A stretch of DNA of 64,000 nt from Kribbella jiaozuonensis (GTDB taxonomy: Bacteria > Actinomycetota > Actinomycetes > Propionibacteriales > Kribbellaceae), in contig NZ_SZPZ01000001.1 of assembly GCF_005233875.1 (NCBI RefSeq), forward strand, positions 372,001 to 436,000, given 5' to 3'. Numbering within the stretch: the stretch's first letter is position 1; the number at the start of each line of letters is the position of its first letter. This document shows positions 27,969 to 36,841 of the stretch, one piece after another. The notes under the pieces were generated by a model, which was given only the letters and a program-made list of their open reading frames with translations, had not been told where the DNA came from and did no database searches. A program made the translations under genes and the position numbers.

Positions 27969-28979
27969 TCAGCTGCTGCCGAGGGTGGATTCCCTGACGT
28001 GGAGTTCGTGGGGGGCGACAATCTCGCGGTGCTCGGAGATGTCGCCCGCCATCCGCTGGACCAGAAGCTCGACCGCGGTCCGGGCGATGTAGACCCGGCT
28101 CGGGTCGACCGAGGTCAAGGTCGGGCTGCTGTAGCTGGCCTCGTCGATGTTGTCGAAGCCGGCTACGGCCACGTCGTCGGGGATCCGCACGCCGCGTGCC
28201 GCGAGGGCCCGGATCGCGCCCAGCGCCAACGTGTCGTTGAGGGCGAAGACGGCGTCGAACCGTTGTCCGGTCCGGAGCAGCTCCGCCACTGCGTCCGCTC
28301 CGCTCGACCGATGCCACTTCCCGCCCGAGACGGCGAGCTCCTCCGGCGCGGAAACGCCGTACTCCGCCAGCGTCTCGGCGTAGGCGCCGTACCGGATGGC
28401 CGCGGTGCCGACGCCTTCCCGGGGCCGTACGCCGATCACCGCGATCCGCCGGCGGCCTTGGTCGAGCAGATGCCGTACGACAGCCTTGGTGCCCTCGACG
28501 TTGTCGATCATGACGTGGTCTACCGGGCCATGGAAGATCCGCTCGCCGAGCAGCACCATCGGCGTGTGCGTGCGGAGGTGATCGACGTCCTCAGGGCCGA
28601 GGCCGAGCGGGCTGTAGAGCAGGCCGTCCACCAGGTGCCCGCGCGGCCTGGCCAGTGCGGTCAGCTCCCGTTCGCGGTCGGCGCCGGTGGTTTCGATCAT
28701 CACAGTCAGGCCGTGCTCGCCGGCGGCCGCTATCGCCGCGTCGGCAAGCTCCGCGAAGTACGGGTTGCTCAGCTCCGGCACGGCGAGGCCGATGACGCCG
28801 GTCCGGCCGGACTTCAGGTTGCGGGCGGAGATGTTCATCCGGTAGCCGAGGGCATCGATCGCGGCGAGCACCTTGGTCCGGGTCTCGGCGCGGATGTACG
28901 GGTAGCCGTTCATCACGTTCGAGACCGTCTTCGGAGACACGCCGGCCTCGCGCGCGACGTCGCGCATCGTCACTGCCAT
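27969..28979 (-). CDS. LacI family transcriptional regulator
   Basis: A 336-aa protein starting MAVTMRDVAREAGVSPKTVS at 28979, 6 nt after GAGGGA. The HTH with hinge helix (NVMNGYPYIRAETRTKVLAA ... NISARNLKSGRT) is followed by a periplasmic-binding-like effector domain (GVIGLAVPELSNPYFAELAD ... DAVFALNDTLALGAIRALA ... VAGFDNIDEASYSSPTLTSV). The ligand is probably a sugar but no sugar operon is adjacent; the next same-strand genes upstream are a small acidic protein and an aldo/keto reductase. Confidence 0.92.
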   Translation of the reverse strand: MAVTMRDVAREAGVSPKTVSNVMNGYPYIRAETRTKVLAAIDALGYRMNISARNLKSGRTGVIGLAVPELSNPYFAELADAAIAAAGEHGLTVMIETTGADRERELTALARPRGHLVDGLLYSPLGLGPEDVDHLRTHTPMVLLGERIFHGPVDHVMIDNVEGTKAVVRHLLDQGRRRIAVIGVRPREGVGTAAIRYGAYAETLAEYGVSAPEELAVSGGKWHRSSGADAVAELLRTGQRFDAVFALNDTLALGAIRALAARGVRIPDDVAVAGFDNIDEASYSSPTLTSVDPSRVYIARTAVELLVQRMAGDISEHREIVAPHELHVRESTLGSS

Positions 28980-29016
28980 GGCATGTCCCTCATGGGCAGC
29001 CACGGTAGTGCAGAGT

Positions 29017-29217
29017 TCACTCCTCCGTGGCTGCCTCGTCGTGCGGGGGACGGCGTGGCGGGTTCGGCTGCGGGCCGGCCGACCGGCCGCCGGGGTGGTC
29101 CGCGATGTCCGGCTCGTCGTCGTCGTTCAGCTCGACACCCTCCTCACGCAGCGTGTCCTCGACCGCAGGGTCCAGCTCGCGACCGGGATGTGGCAGACCG
29201 GGCCTGTCGAAACTCAT
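29017..29217 (-). CDS. Small acidic hypothetical protein
   Basis: A 66-aa protein from ATG 29217, 5 nt after GGGAGGG. It is acidic and Pro-rich and probably disordered (MSFDRPGLPHPGRELDPAVE, then VELNDDDEPDIADHPGG). Similar short proteins occur in actinobacteria without assigned function. The strong RBS and codon use support it as real. It lies 43 bp downstream of the aldo/keto reductase on the same strand. Confidence 0.6.
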   Translation of the reverse strand: MSFDRPGLPHPGRELDPAVEDTLREEGVELNDDDEPDIADHPGGRSAGPQPNPPRRPPHDEAATEE

Positions 29218-29259
29218 CGCACCCTCCCTGGCAATGGTTACTGCCACCACAGTACGGCT

Positions 29260-30297
29260 TCAGCGGCCGGTCAGGGACCGCCTGCGCTGGGTGGGATCGG
29301 TGATGGACTGCGGCTGCCAGACGCCGTCCACGGTGTAGAGGTCGGTACCCGGCGGGACGATCTCGTCGATCCGGTCGAGGGTCTTGTCGTCCAGGGTCAG
29401 ATCGGCGGCCTTCAACAGGCCCTCGAGCTGCTCCATCGTGCGCGGGCCGGAGATCACCGAGGCGACCGCGGGGTGGCTGGTGACGAAGGCCATCGCGAGC
29501 TCGGGCAGCGTCCTGCCGATGCTGTCGGCAACCTCGATCAGGGGCTCGAGAGCGGCGTACTTCGCGGCGTTCGCGGGCAGCGCCGGATCGAACCGGGCAG
29601 GTGCGAGCGCGGCGCGGGCCGACAGGTCGAGCGGCTGGTCCTTGCGGATCTTCCCGGACAGGAAGCCGAAGGCGAGCGGACTGTACGTCAGCACGCCCAT
29701 CCCCAGCCGCCGGCAGGTCGGCAGGATCGACCGCTCGATGCCGCGGGCAATCATCGAGTACGGCGGCTGGTTCGTCCGGAACCGTCCGTACCCGCGCTGC
29801 CCGGAGACGTGGTACGCCTCCACGATGTCCTCCGCCGGGAACGCCGAGCAGCCGAACGCGCGGATCTTGCCCGCGGTGACGAGATCACTCAACACCCACA
29901 GGGTTTCCTCGATGTCCGTGGTGTGATCCGGCCGGTGGATCTGGTACAGGTCGATCCAGTCGGTGTCGAGCCGGCGCAGGCTGTCCTCGACCGCGCGGGT
30001 GATCCAGCGCCGTGAGTTCCCGCTCCGGTTCCGCCCCTCGCCGAGCGGGAAATGCACCTTGCTCGCCAGTACGACGTCGTCGCGGCGCGCCTTGATCGCC
30101 TTGCCGACGGTCTCCTCGGACTCGCCCGCGGAGTACATGTCCGCGGTGTCGACGAAGTTGATGCCCTGGTCGAGCGCGGTGTTGATGATCCGGATGCAGT
30201 CCTCGTGGTCCGGGTTCCCGGCGGCGCCGAACATCATCGCCCCGAGACAGTACTCACTGACCTCGATCCCGGTTCCACCCAGCGTGCGGTAGCGCAT
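29260..30297 (-). CDS. Aldo/keto reductase (YajO/Tas-like)
   Basis: A 345-aa NADPH-dependent TIM-barrel reductase: MRYRTLGGTGIEVSEYCLGA, GINFVDTADMYSAGESEETV (catalytic Asp and Tyr), DLYQIHRPDHTTDIEETL (His), and the cofactor loop VASVISGPRTMEQLEGLL. Its promoter has the MerR-type architecture (long spacer with dyad) described at 30345-30369, and a MerR gene lies 1.1 kb away, so it is probably induced by an electrophile or redox signal. Confidence 0.93.
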   Translation of the reverse strand: MRYRTLGGTGIEVSEYCLGAMMFGAAGNPDHEDCIRIINTALDQGINFVDTADMYSAGESEETVGKAIKARRDDVVLASKVHFPLGEGRNRSGNSRRWITRAVEDSLRRLDTDWIDLYQIHRPDHTTDIEETLWVLSDLVTAGKIRAFGCSAFPAEDIVEAYHVSGQRGYGRFRTNQPPYSMIARGIERSILPTCRRLGMGVLTYSPLAFGFLSGKIRKDQPLDLSARAALAPARFDPALPANAAKYAALEPLIEVADSIGRTLPELAMAFVTSHPAVASVISGPRTMEQLEGLLKAADLTLDDKTLDRIDEIVPPGTDLYTVDGVWQPQSITDPTQRRRSLTGR

Positions 30298-30344
30298 GAC
30301 AGCAGACTCCTCGTGTTGCGATCGGTGACGTCTCGCACGGTAAG

Positions 30345-30379
30345 AGCTAGAGCGCTGTCTAGGTCAAGCCCGACCTAGA
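30345..30379 (-). promoter_or_regulatory. MerR-type promoter/operator of the aldo/keto reductase
   Basis: On the minus strand TTGACC (30369-30364) is followed by a 19-bp spacer and TACCGT (about 30344-30339). The overlong spacer contains the dyad CTAGA-N6-TCTAG (30347-30362), the hallmark of promoters twisted by MerR activators. The same stretch also contains TCTAGGTC-N6-GACCTAGA (30358-30379). The MerR protein encoded at 31451 is the natural candidate regulator. Confidence 0.55.
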
Positions 30380-30388
30380 GTGGCGAGC

Positions 30389-31423
30389 ATGGACATCGAG
30401 GGGCTGTGGGACCCGGAGCCGGGCTGGTTGAACACCGCGTCGTACGGGCTGCCGCCGAAACCGGCCTGGGAGGCGTTGCAGGCCGCGCTCGGGGACTGGC
30501 GGGTCGGCCGGACGAGCTGGGAGCCGTGGGACGGGTCGACCACGCGGGCGCGCGAGTCGTTCGCGCGGCTGATCGGGGCCGACGCCACGGACGTGTTCGT
30601 CGGCAGCACGGTGTCGGCCGCGCTGGTGCCGATCGCGGCGGCGTTGCCTGACGGCGCGAAGGTGCTGACCGACGACGTCGAGTTCACGTCGAACGTGTTC
30701 CCGTGGCAGGTGCACGCGGACCGCGGCGTCGAGGTCGTCGCCGTACCGGGTGACGAGTTGGTCGCGGCGATCAAGCCCGGGATCGACGTGGTGGCCGTGA
30801 GTGCGGTGCAGTCGTCGACGGGCGTCGTACTCGATCTCCCCGCGGTTATTGCTGCCAGCAAGGAAATCGACGCGCTGGTGGTGATCGATGCATCGCAGGC
30901 AGTGGGCTGGCACCCGATCACGACTGATGGTGTCGATGCCCTGATCGCTCACAGTTACAAGTGGTTGATGTCCCCGCGCGGTGCGACGCTCGGATACCTC
31001 TCGGCACGTCTGCAGGAGCGCTGCCGCCCGTCGGCCGCCGGTTGGTACGCCGCCCGCGACGTCCACGGTTCGTACTACGGACCCGTGATGGAGCTCGACC
31101 CGGGCGCGCGGCGGTTCGACCAGTCGCCGGCCTGGTTCAGTTTCGTCGGCGCGGCGCCGGCGCTCGAGTTGATCGAGCAGATCGGTGTGGACACGATCAA
31201 CCGCCACAACCTCGAGCTGGCGAACGAATTCCGGGCCGGCCTCGGCCTGGAACCGTCGAACAGCGCGATCGTCAGCACGAGCCTCCCGGGGGCGCAGGAG
31301 GCGTTCGCGTCCGCCGGTATCCGGGCCGCCGTACGGGACGGGAAACTGCGCGCGTCGTTCCATATCTACTCGACCCGGGACGACGTACAGCAGGCTCTCG
31401 AGGCGCTCAAACCCCTGCTCTGA
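30389..31423 (+). CDS. Class V aminotransferase-fold PLP enzyme (cysteine desulfurase/kynureninase-like)
   Basis: A 344-aa PLP enzyme from ATG 30389 (a GTG 9 bp upstream is possible). Features: LNTASYGLPPKPAWEAL near the N-terminus, the phosphate site GSTVSAAL, the pyridine-ring Asp in VVIDASQAVGWHP and the Schiff-base Lys in LIAHSYKWLMSPRGATLGYL. This is the layout of the selenocysteine lyase/isopenicillin epimerase/kynureninase group, and the substrate is unknown. It is divergent from the aldo/keto reductase and 27 bp upstream of the MerR gene, so probably cotranscribed with it. Confidence 0.85.
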   Translation: MDIEGLWDPEPGWLNTASYGLPPKPAWEALQAALGDWRVGRTSWEPWDGSTTRARESFARLIGADATDVFVGSTVSAALVPIAAALPDGAKVLTDDVEFTSNVFPWQVHADRGVEVVAVPGDELVAAIKPGIDVVAVSAVQSSTGVVLDLPAVIAASKEIDALVVIDASQAVGWHPITTDGVDALIAHSYKWLMSPRGATLGYLSARLQERCRPSAAGWYAARDVHGSYYGPVMELDPGARRFDQSPAWFSFVGAAPALELIEQIGVDTINRHNLELANEFRAGLGLEPSNSAIVSTSLPGAQEAFASAGIRAAVRDGKLRASFHIYSTRDDVQQALEALKPLL

Positions 31424-31450
31424 CGGCCTGATCCGGAGTTAGGGTGCCCC

Positions 31451-31876
31451 ATGCGTGGATTGAGTATCGGGCAGGTGGCGGAGCGGACGGGGCTGAGTGT
31501 GCACGCCCTCCGGTTCTACGAGCGTGAGGGTCTGCTCGCAGATCCGGTACGGCGTGAGTCGAACGGCCGGCGCGTCTATACCGAGGACGATGTCGAGTGG
31601 CTGGACATGTGCATCAAGTTCCGCTCGTCCGGGATGCCGCTCGACACCATCCGCAAGTACACCGATCTGGTCCGCCAGGGCCCCGGCAACGAGCAGGACC
31701 GGCTGGCCCTGCTCCGCAGCCATCAGGATCACGTCACGTCCCAGATCCAGGACCTGACCGAGTGCCTGAACGTCATCAGCCACAAGGTCGGCGTCTACGA
31801 GGAGCACCTGGAAGCCGGCACGGCCGAGTGCCTGTGGGTCGGCCCGTCCCAGTCAAGCGCTAGCGAGGCATCCTGA
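31451..31876 (+). CDS. MerR family transcriptional regulator
   Basis: A 141-aa protein: MerR HTH (LSIGQVAERTGLSVHALRFY, EREGLLADPVRRESNGRRVY) followed by a coiled-coil dimerisation helix. There is no metal-binding Cys pair, only two separate Cys (in LDMCIKF and AECLWVG), so it belongs with the redox/drug-type regulators rather than metal sensors. No SD sequence precedes ATG 31451, suggesting a leaderless transcript or coupling to the PLP enzyme gene. It may act at the MerR-type promoter at 30345. Confidence 0.9.
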   Translation: MRGLSIGQVAERTGLSVHALRFYEREGLLADPVRRESNGRRVYTEDDVEWLDMCIKFRSSGMPLDTIRKYTDLVRQGPGNEQDRLALLRSHQDHVTSQIQDLTECLNVISHKVGVYEEHLEAGTAECLWVGPSQSSASEAS

Positions 31877-32348
31877 GCGCTGACTCCATCGCGGTGAGGG
31901 TCGATCGCATGTTCGCCGCCAGCTGATCGAGCCGGCCCTGGATCGCCTCGGCCGCCCGCTCGGGGTTCTCGACCGCGCCAATGCGCATCCCGCTGTTGCC
32001 GGGGCCGTGGGTGAACGACTGCCGGACGAGCGTCTTGTCGCCCTGGTCCTGCAGTTCGTACTCCCAGTGTGCGAACGGCACGTCCTCGTCGCCGTACACG
32101 TCCCAGCCGAAGCGGTGTGGCGCCTGCATGACGGTGACCGTGCAGGTCACGTAGGTCTCGAATCCATCCTTGAAGCGGTTGCGAGCCTCGAAACGGGCCC
32201 CCTCCTCCAGCCAGGCGCCGTAGTAGCACTCGGGGCTCCACTCGCCGTACCTGTCGATCGCGGTGATGCCGGACCACAGCTCTTCGATGTGCAGCTTGAT
32301 CAGTACCTCGACACCAGTGGTCGAGCCGGTCACTCCGTAGTCATTCAT
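31860..32348 (-). CDS. SRPBCC/START-fold protein
   Basis: From the ATG at 32348 the protein is 162 aa (MNDYGVTGSTTGVEVLIKLH). The pattern of a long beta-sheet with an amphipathic C-terminal helix (WSGITAIDRYGEWSPECYYG ... TCTVTVMQAPHRFGWDVYG ... AAEAIQGRLDQLAANMRSTL) matches the polyketide-cyclase/AHSA1-like SRPBCC superfamily, which binds hydrophobic ligands. Substrate unknown. It lies 37 bp downstream of moeA and overlaps the convergent MerR gene by 17 bp. Confidence 0.75.
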   Translation of the reverse strand: MNDYGVTGSTTGVEVLIKLHIEELWSGITAIDRYGEWSPECYYGAWLEEGARFEARNRFKDGFETYVTCTVTVMQAPHRFGWDVYGDEDVPFAHWEYELQDQGDKTLVRQSFTHGPGNSGMRIGAVENPERAAEAIQGRLDQLAANMRSTLTAMESALRMPR

Positions 32349-32385
32349 GCCCGGTACGTCGGACGTCCGCCGCCGGGCTCGACAT

Positions 32386-33813
32386 TTACGTGATTCCCGG
32401 ATTGAGGGGGAGCAATCGAGCGGCGATTGCCTCCGCTGGACCGGGGGCGACCACGGCCAGGGCGTCGGCGGCAGCGGGTCCGCGGAGCATGGCGGATCCG
32501 CCGTGGCCGATCGGTACGGCGCCGTGGGCCGTGAGCCGGACCGGGACGAGGCGGGTGCTCGTCGGATGGCACGGGACACCGCCGGGTACGGCGATGTGGG
32601 TGAGCTCGGGGAGCCGGACGCCGCGCATGCGGGTGATGGCCGCGACGCCGAGCGTCAGAAACGCGACCAGCGCGGCGAACGGATTACCGGGCAGCCCGAG
32701 CACCAGCCGTCCGTCGGCCAACCGAGCCAGCGCTTGAGGATGCCCGGGACGACAGGCCACGCCATCCACAACAAACTCCGCACCGAGCGAGACAAGCGCC
32801 GGCCGAAGATGATCCGCCGGCCCAGCAGCCGACGACCCGGAGACGAGAATCAGGTCAGCCTCCGTCTCACCGAGCGCCCTGGTCAGCGCGTCCAACGAGT
32901 CCGGCAGATGCAGCACCGAGGCCGGCGGCGCACCGGCCCGCAGTTCCTGGCCAACCGAGCCACCGGCGATCAGCCGCGCGCCCGCGCCCGCGACCTCCGG
33001 CGCACCTGCGCCCGCGACCTGCTGCGCGCCCGCGCGCGTGACCTGCTGCGCGCCTGCGTGCGTGACCAGTTGCGCGCCTGCGCGGGTGATCAGGCCCGGG
33101 AGCATCGGGCCGATAGCGTCGCGTACCCGGCCCGGGCCGGAGGGGCCGCGGTGGACTAGTTCGTCGCCTGTCACGAGGGCGGCGACGGTCGGCTGTGGGA
33201 TGACGGTCAGGCGGTTGAGGCCGACGGCTGCGGCCAGCCCGAGCACCGCTGGGTCGACGACCACGCCGGCCGGCAACAGTTGCTCGCCCGGCTGGCACTC
33301 CTCACCCGCTCGGCGGATGTGACGACCGTCCTCGGCCGGGCCTTCCAGCCGGTCGCCGTTCACCACCGCATCTTCGGAGCGCACCACAGACGTCGTCCCG
33401 CTCGGCACGGCCGCTCCCGTGACGATCCCGGTCGCGTGCCCGTCCGCCAACGTCCCCGGATCCGCAGCCCCGGCCGTCACATGACCGTTCACCCGCCAAG
33501 GACCAGCCCCACGTACGGCGTACCCGTCCATCGCAGCCCGATCCACGGGCGGAACTGCCCCCGGCGACACCAACGGCGTACCGAGAACGCATCCGTCCAC
33601 AGCGTCCAACGGCCGCGAGACCGCCGCGCCCGGGCGGGCTGCCGCGTGGGCCAGCACCCGGGCCGCGTCCCAGGACACGGCATCGGGTCGCGTCCGGAGA
33701 CCGCGGCCTCCGGACAGCACGTTCCCAGGCCCGTCCTCCACAGGACCACCCTCGCCGACCCGTGCGCGGTTGTCGAAAGGATCCCGCTCGCCGGACCGGG
33801 TGGGATACGTCAC
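32386..33813 (-). CDS. moeA: Molybdopterin molybdotransferase MoeA-like, with internal repeat insertion
   Basis: A 475-aa protein from GTG 33813, overlapping the fdsD stop (GTGA). MoeA inserts molybdenum into adenylylated molybdopterin. Seen: PPVDRAAMDGYAVRG, GDELVHRGPSGPGRVRDAIGP, and LGLPGNPFAALVAFL near the C-terminus. The usual SGGVSVG motif reads VSGSSAAGPADHL, clearly diverged. Between the end of RVRDAIGPMLPGL and SVLHLPDSLDALTRAL there is an 8-residue tandem repeat block (VTRAGAQQ-like, five copies) absent from ordinary MoeA. Being last in the formate dehydrogenase operon suggests a dedicated cofactor-loading role for FdsA. Confidence 0.85.
   Translation of the reverse strand: MTYPTRSGERDPFDNRARVGEGGPVEDGPGNVLSGGRGLRTRPDAVSWDAARVLAHAAARPGAAVSRPLDAVDGCVLGTPLVSPGAVPPVDRAAMDGYAVRGAGPWRVNGHVTAGAADPGTLADGHATGIVTGAAVPSGTTSVVRSEDAVVNGDRLEGPAEDGRHIRRAGEECQPGEQLLPAGVVVDPAVLGLAAAVGLNRLTVIPQPTVAALVTGDELVHRGPSGPGRVRDAIGPMLPGLITRAGAQLVTHAGAQQVTRAGAQQVAGAGAPEVAGAGARLIAGGSVGQELRAGAPPASVLHLPDSLDALTRALGETEADLILVSGSSAAGPADHLRPALVSLGAEFVVDGVACRPGHPQALARLADGRLVLGLPGNPFAALVAFLTLGVAAITRMRGVRLPELTHIAVPGGVPCHPTSTRLVPVRLTAHGAVPIGHGGSAMLRGPAAADALAVVAPGPAEAIAARLLPLNPGIT
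32968..33087. repeat. Five tandem 24-bp repeats inside moeA
   Basis: Five contiguous units of 24 bp, each beginning GAYC and of the form GACCTGCTGCGCGCCYGCGY. The third and fourth are nearly identical and the outer ones more diverged. In frame on the minus strand they encode octapeptides such as VTRAGAQQ. An in-frame minisatellite of this type can change copy number without breaking the gene. Confidence 0.8.
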
Positions 33814-34031
33814 AGAGCGCCTTGCAGGTTGCGCGCCGCCAACGCCGCCGCAGGGGACAGGTCGGTCGCGCCGGACTCGGCGTACGTGATCAGCGCCTGC
33901 TTCATCCGCGGATCCCAGGTCGCCTTCAGGTGGTTGGCGATCATCGTCGCCGCATCCTCGGGGGAGCGATGCGCGAACTGAGCCGCGATCTCGTTCGCCA
34001 ACCGCACGTACGGCGGCACCCCACCACTCAT
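33810..34031 (-). CDS. fdsD: Formate dehydrogenase delta subunit FdsD
   Basis: A 73-aa protein matching the short FdsD family: VRLANEIAAQFAHRSPEDAA, then HLKATWDPRMKQALITYAES and LSPAAALAARNL. FdsD is a small accessory component required for maturation or stability of soluble NAD+-dependent formate dehydrogenase. It overlaps fdsA by 4 bp upstream and moeA by 4 bp downstream. In other bacteria fdsC (an FdhD-like sulfurtransferase) usually sits between fdsA and fdsD; it is absent here. Confidence 0.88.
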   Translation of the reverse strand: MSGGVPPYVRLANEIAAQFAHRSPEDAATMIANHLKATWDPRMKQALITYAESGATDLSPAAALAARNLQGAL

Positions 34032-36841
34032 CGGTTGCCTCCTGCAACGACTGCCTCAAGTACGGCGGCCGATGCCGGGATCAGATCCACCTGCACCGCG
34101 GTCACCTTGTACTCGGGGCAGTTCGTGGCCCAGTCCGAGTTGTCGGTCGTGACGACGTTCGCGCCACTGACCGGATGGTGGAACGTCGTGTAGCAGACAC
34201 CGACCGGCATCCGATCCGAGATCTTCGCCCGCAACTCGGTCCGCCCGACCCGGCTCGACAGCGCGACCAGATCCCCGTCCGTGACGCCACGCACCTCGGC
34301 GTCGTGCGGGTGGATCTCCAGCACGTCCTCGGCATGCCACGCGACGTTCGCCGTACGACGGGTCTGCGCGCCCACGTTGTACTGCGAGAGGATCCGCCCG
34401 GTCGTCAGGATCAGCGGGAACTTCCGGGTCGACCGCTCCGACGTCGGCACGTACATGGTCTCCATGAATCGACCCTTGCCGCGGGTGAACTCGTCGGAGT
34501 GCATGATCGGCGTACCGTCCGGATGCTCGACGTTGCACGGCCACTGGATCGACCCGAGCTCGTCCAGCCTGGCGAACGAGACACCCATGAACGTCGGCGT
34601 CGTCAACGCGATCTCGTCCATGATCTGCGCGGTCGAGTCGTAGTGCATCGGGTACCCCATCGCCTGCGCGATCTCGCAGATGATCTCCCACTCCTGCTTG
34701 CCGGTCCGTGGCGCCATGATCGGCCGCACCCGGTTGATCCGCCGCTCGGCGTTCGTGAACGTGCCGTCCTTCTCCAGGAACGATGTTCCCGGCAACAAAA
34801 CGTGCGCGAACTTCGCGGTCTCGTTGACGAAAAGATCCTGTACCACCAGGAGATCCAGTGCACCCAACGCGGCGAACACATGCTGCGTGTTCGGATCCGA
34901 CTGCGCGATGTCCTCGCCCTGCACGAACAGCGCCTTGAACGATCCGTCGATCGCGGCGTCGAACATGTTCGGGATCCGCAGCCCGGGCTCGTCGAGGATC
35001 GGCGTACCCCACAACTTCTCGTAGATGTCGCGGACGTCCTCGTTCGACACGTGCCGGTAGCCGGGCAGCTCGTGCGGGAACGAACCCATGTCACAGGAAC
35101 CCTGCACGTTGTTCTGACCGCGCATCGGGTTCACGCCGACGCCGGCGCGGCCGATGTTGCCGGTTGCCATCGCGAGGTTGGCCATCCCCATCACCATCGT
35201 CGAGCCCTGGCTGTGCTCGGTGACGCCGAGACCGTAGTAGATCGCCGCATTTCCGCCCGTCGCGTAGAGGCGGGCAGCCTCTCGGATCTCGTCAGCCGGT
35301 ACGCCGCAGGTCTCGGCCAGCGCCTCCGGGCTGTGCTCCGGCCGTGCGATGAACTCCGCCCAGCCGTCGAAGTCCTCGCACCGGCTGTCGACGAAGTCGC
35401 GGTCGACCAGGCCTTCGGTCACGACCACGTGCGCGAGCGCGTTGATGATCGCGACGTTCGTCCCGGGCCTGACCTCGAGGTGGTGGGTCGCCTCGACGTG
35501 GGGCGAGCGGACCAGGTCGATCCGGCGGGGGTCGATCACGATCAGCTTCGCGCCCTGGCGGATCCGCTGCTTCATCCGCGATCCGAACACCGGGTGCGCG
35601 TCGGTCGGGTTCGAACCGATCACGAGAATCACGTCGGCTTCGTCGACCGACCTGAAGTCCTGCGTGCCGGCGGATTCGCCGAAGGTCTGCTTCAGCCCGT
35701 ACCCCGTCGGCGAGTGGCAGACGCGTGCACACGTGTCGACGTTGTTGTTGCCGAAGACGGCTCGCACCATCTTCTGGACGGCGTACACCTCTTCGTTGGT
35801 CGTCCGCGACGACGTGATCGCACCGATCGAGCCCTGGCCGTACTGCGCTTGGATCTCCCGGAGCCGACGCGCGGTGAACGTGATCGCCTCGTCCCAGGAG
35901 ACGGTCCGCCATTCGTCGGCGATCGTGTCGCGAACCATCGGCTCGAGGACGCGGTCGGGGTGACTCGCGTAGCCGAATGCGAACCTGCCCTTGACGCACG
36001 AGTGGCCCTCGTTCGCGCCGCCGTTCTTGTACGGGACCATCCGGACCAGCTCGTCACCGCGCAGTTCGGCCTTGAACGAGCAGCCGACACCGCAGTACGC
36101 GCACGTCGTCAGGACGGTCCGTGTCGGCATCCCGAGCTCGACGACCGATTTCTCCTGCAGCGTCGCGGTCGGGCACGCCTGCACGCACGCTCCACACGAC
36201 ACACAATCCGACTCGAAGAACGGCACCCCGGCCCCGGCCGCGACCTTGGAATCAAACCCACGCCCCTCGATCGTCAGCGCCAGAGTTCCTTGTACTTCGT
36301 CGCACGCGCGGACGCAGCGGGAACACGCGATGCACTTGGATGCCTCGAAGTCGAAGTACGGGTTGGAGGTGTCGGTCTCCAGTTGCATGTGGTTGGCTCC
36401 GGCCTCGACGCCGGATCCGTACCGGACCTCGCGCAGGCCGGTGACGCCGGCCATGTCCTGCAGTTCGCAGTCGCCGTTGGCCGAGCAGGTCAGGCAGTCG
36501 AGCGGGTGGTCGGAGATGTACAGCTCCATCACACCGCGGCGCAGTTTGCCGAGTCGCTCGTTCTGGGTGCGGACCTGCATGCCGTCGCGGACCGGCGTCG
36601 TACAGGAGGCTGGAGTGCCTTTGACACCGTCGATCTCGACCACGCACAGGCGGCAGGATCCGAAGGCCTCCAAGTTGTCGGTCGCGCACAGCTTCGGTAC
36701 GTCGATCCCGGCTTCCTTCGCGGCGCGCATCACCGACGTACCCGGTGGGACTGTCACGGCGACGCCGTCGACGGTGACCGCCACGGTCGCCTCGCCGGGT
36801 CGCGCGGGGGTGCCGAAGTCAGGCTCTTTGAGCAGCGTCAT
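34028..36841 (-). CDS. fdsA: NAD-dependent formate dehydrogenase, molybdenum catalytic subunit FdsA
   Basis: A 937-aa cytoplasmic subunit that oxidises formate to CO2 at a bis-MGD molybdenum centre. Order of domains: N-terminal [2Fe-2S] ferredoxin (LCATDNLEAFGSCRLC ... CTTP), NuoG-like His-Cys3 cluster (HPLDCLTCSANGDCELQ), two [4Fe-4S] motifs (CIACSRCVRACDE; CVSCGACVQACPT), the molybdopterin-type cluster (CAYCGVGCSF), then the catalytic domains with the Mo ligand Cys-His pair in DTCARVCHSPTGYG. Cys rather than selenocysteine is used. The C-terminal MGD domain ends FHHPVSGANVVTTDNSDWA. Electrons pass to FdsB and FdsG encoded just upstream. Confidence 0.95.
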   Translation of the reverse strand: MTLLKEPDFGTPARPGEATVAVTVDGVAVTVPPGTSVMRAAKEAGIDVPKLCATDNLEAFGSCRLCVVEIDGVKGTPASCTTPVRDGMQVRTQNERLGKLRRGVMELYISDHPLDCLTCSANGDCELQDMAGVTGLREVRYGSGVEAGANHMQLETDTSNPYFDFEASKCIACSRCVRACDEVQGTLALTIEGRGFDSKVAAGAGVPFFESDCVSCGACVQACPTATLQEKSVVELGMPTRTVLTTCAYCGVGCSFKAELRGDELVRMVPYKNGGANEGHSCVKGRFAFGYASHPDRVLEPMVRDTIADEWRTVSWDEAITFTARRLREIQAQYGQGSIGAITSSRTTNEEVYAVQKMVRAVFGNNNVDTCARVCHSPTGYGLKQTFGESAGTQDFRSVDEADVILVIGSNPTDAHPVFGSRMKQRIRQGAKLIVIDPRRIDLVRSPHVEATHHLEVRPGTNVAIINALAHVVVTEGLVDRDFVDSRCEDFDGWAEFIARPEHSPEALAETCGVPADEIREAARLYATGGNAAIYYGLGVTEHSQGSTMVMGMANLAMATGNIGRAGVGVNPMRGQNNVQGSCDMGSFPHELPGYRHVSNEDVRDIYEKLWGTPILDEPGLRIPNMFDAAIDGSFKALFVQGEDIAQSDPNTQHVFAALGALDLLVVQDLFVNETAKFAHVLLPGTSFLEKDGTFTNAERRINRVRPIMAPRTGKQEWEIICEIAQAMGYPMHYDSTAQIMDEIALTTPTFMGVSFARLDELGSIQWPCNVEHPDGTPIMHSDEFTRGKGRFMETMYVPTSERSTRKFPLILTTGRILSQYNVGAQTRRTANVAWHAEDVLEIHPHDAEVRGVTDGDLVALSSRVGRTELRAKISDRMPVGVCYTTFHHPVSGANVVTTDNSDWATNCPEYKVTAVQVDLIPASAAVLEAVVAGGNR

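Noticed and set aside
32968..33087. Five tandem 24-bp repeats considered as a CRISPR array
   Set aside because: Units are contiguous without spacers and lie in frame within moeA, so it is a coding minisatellite.
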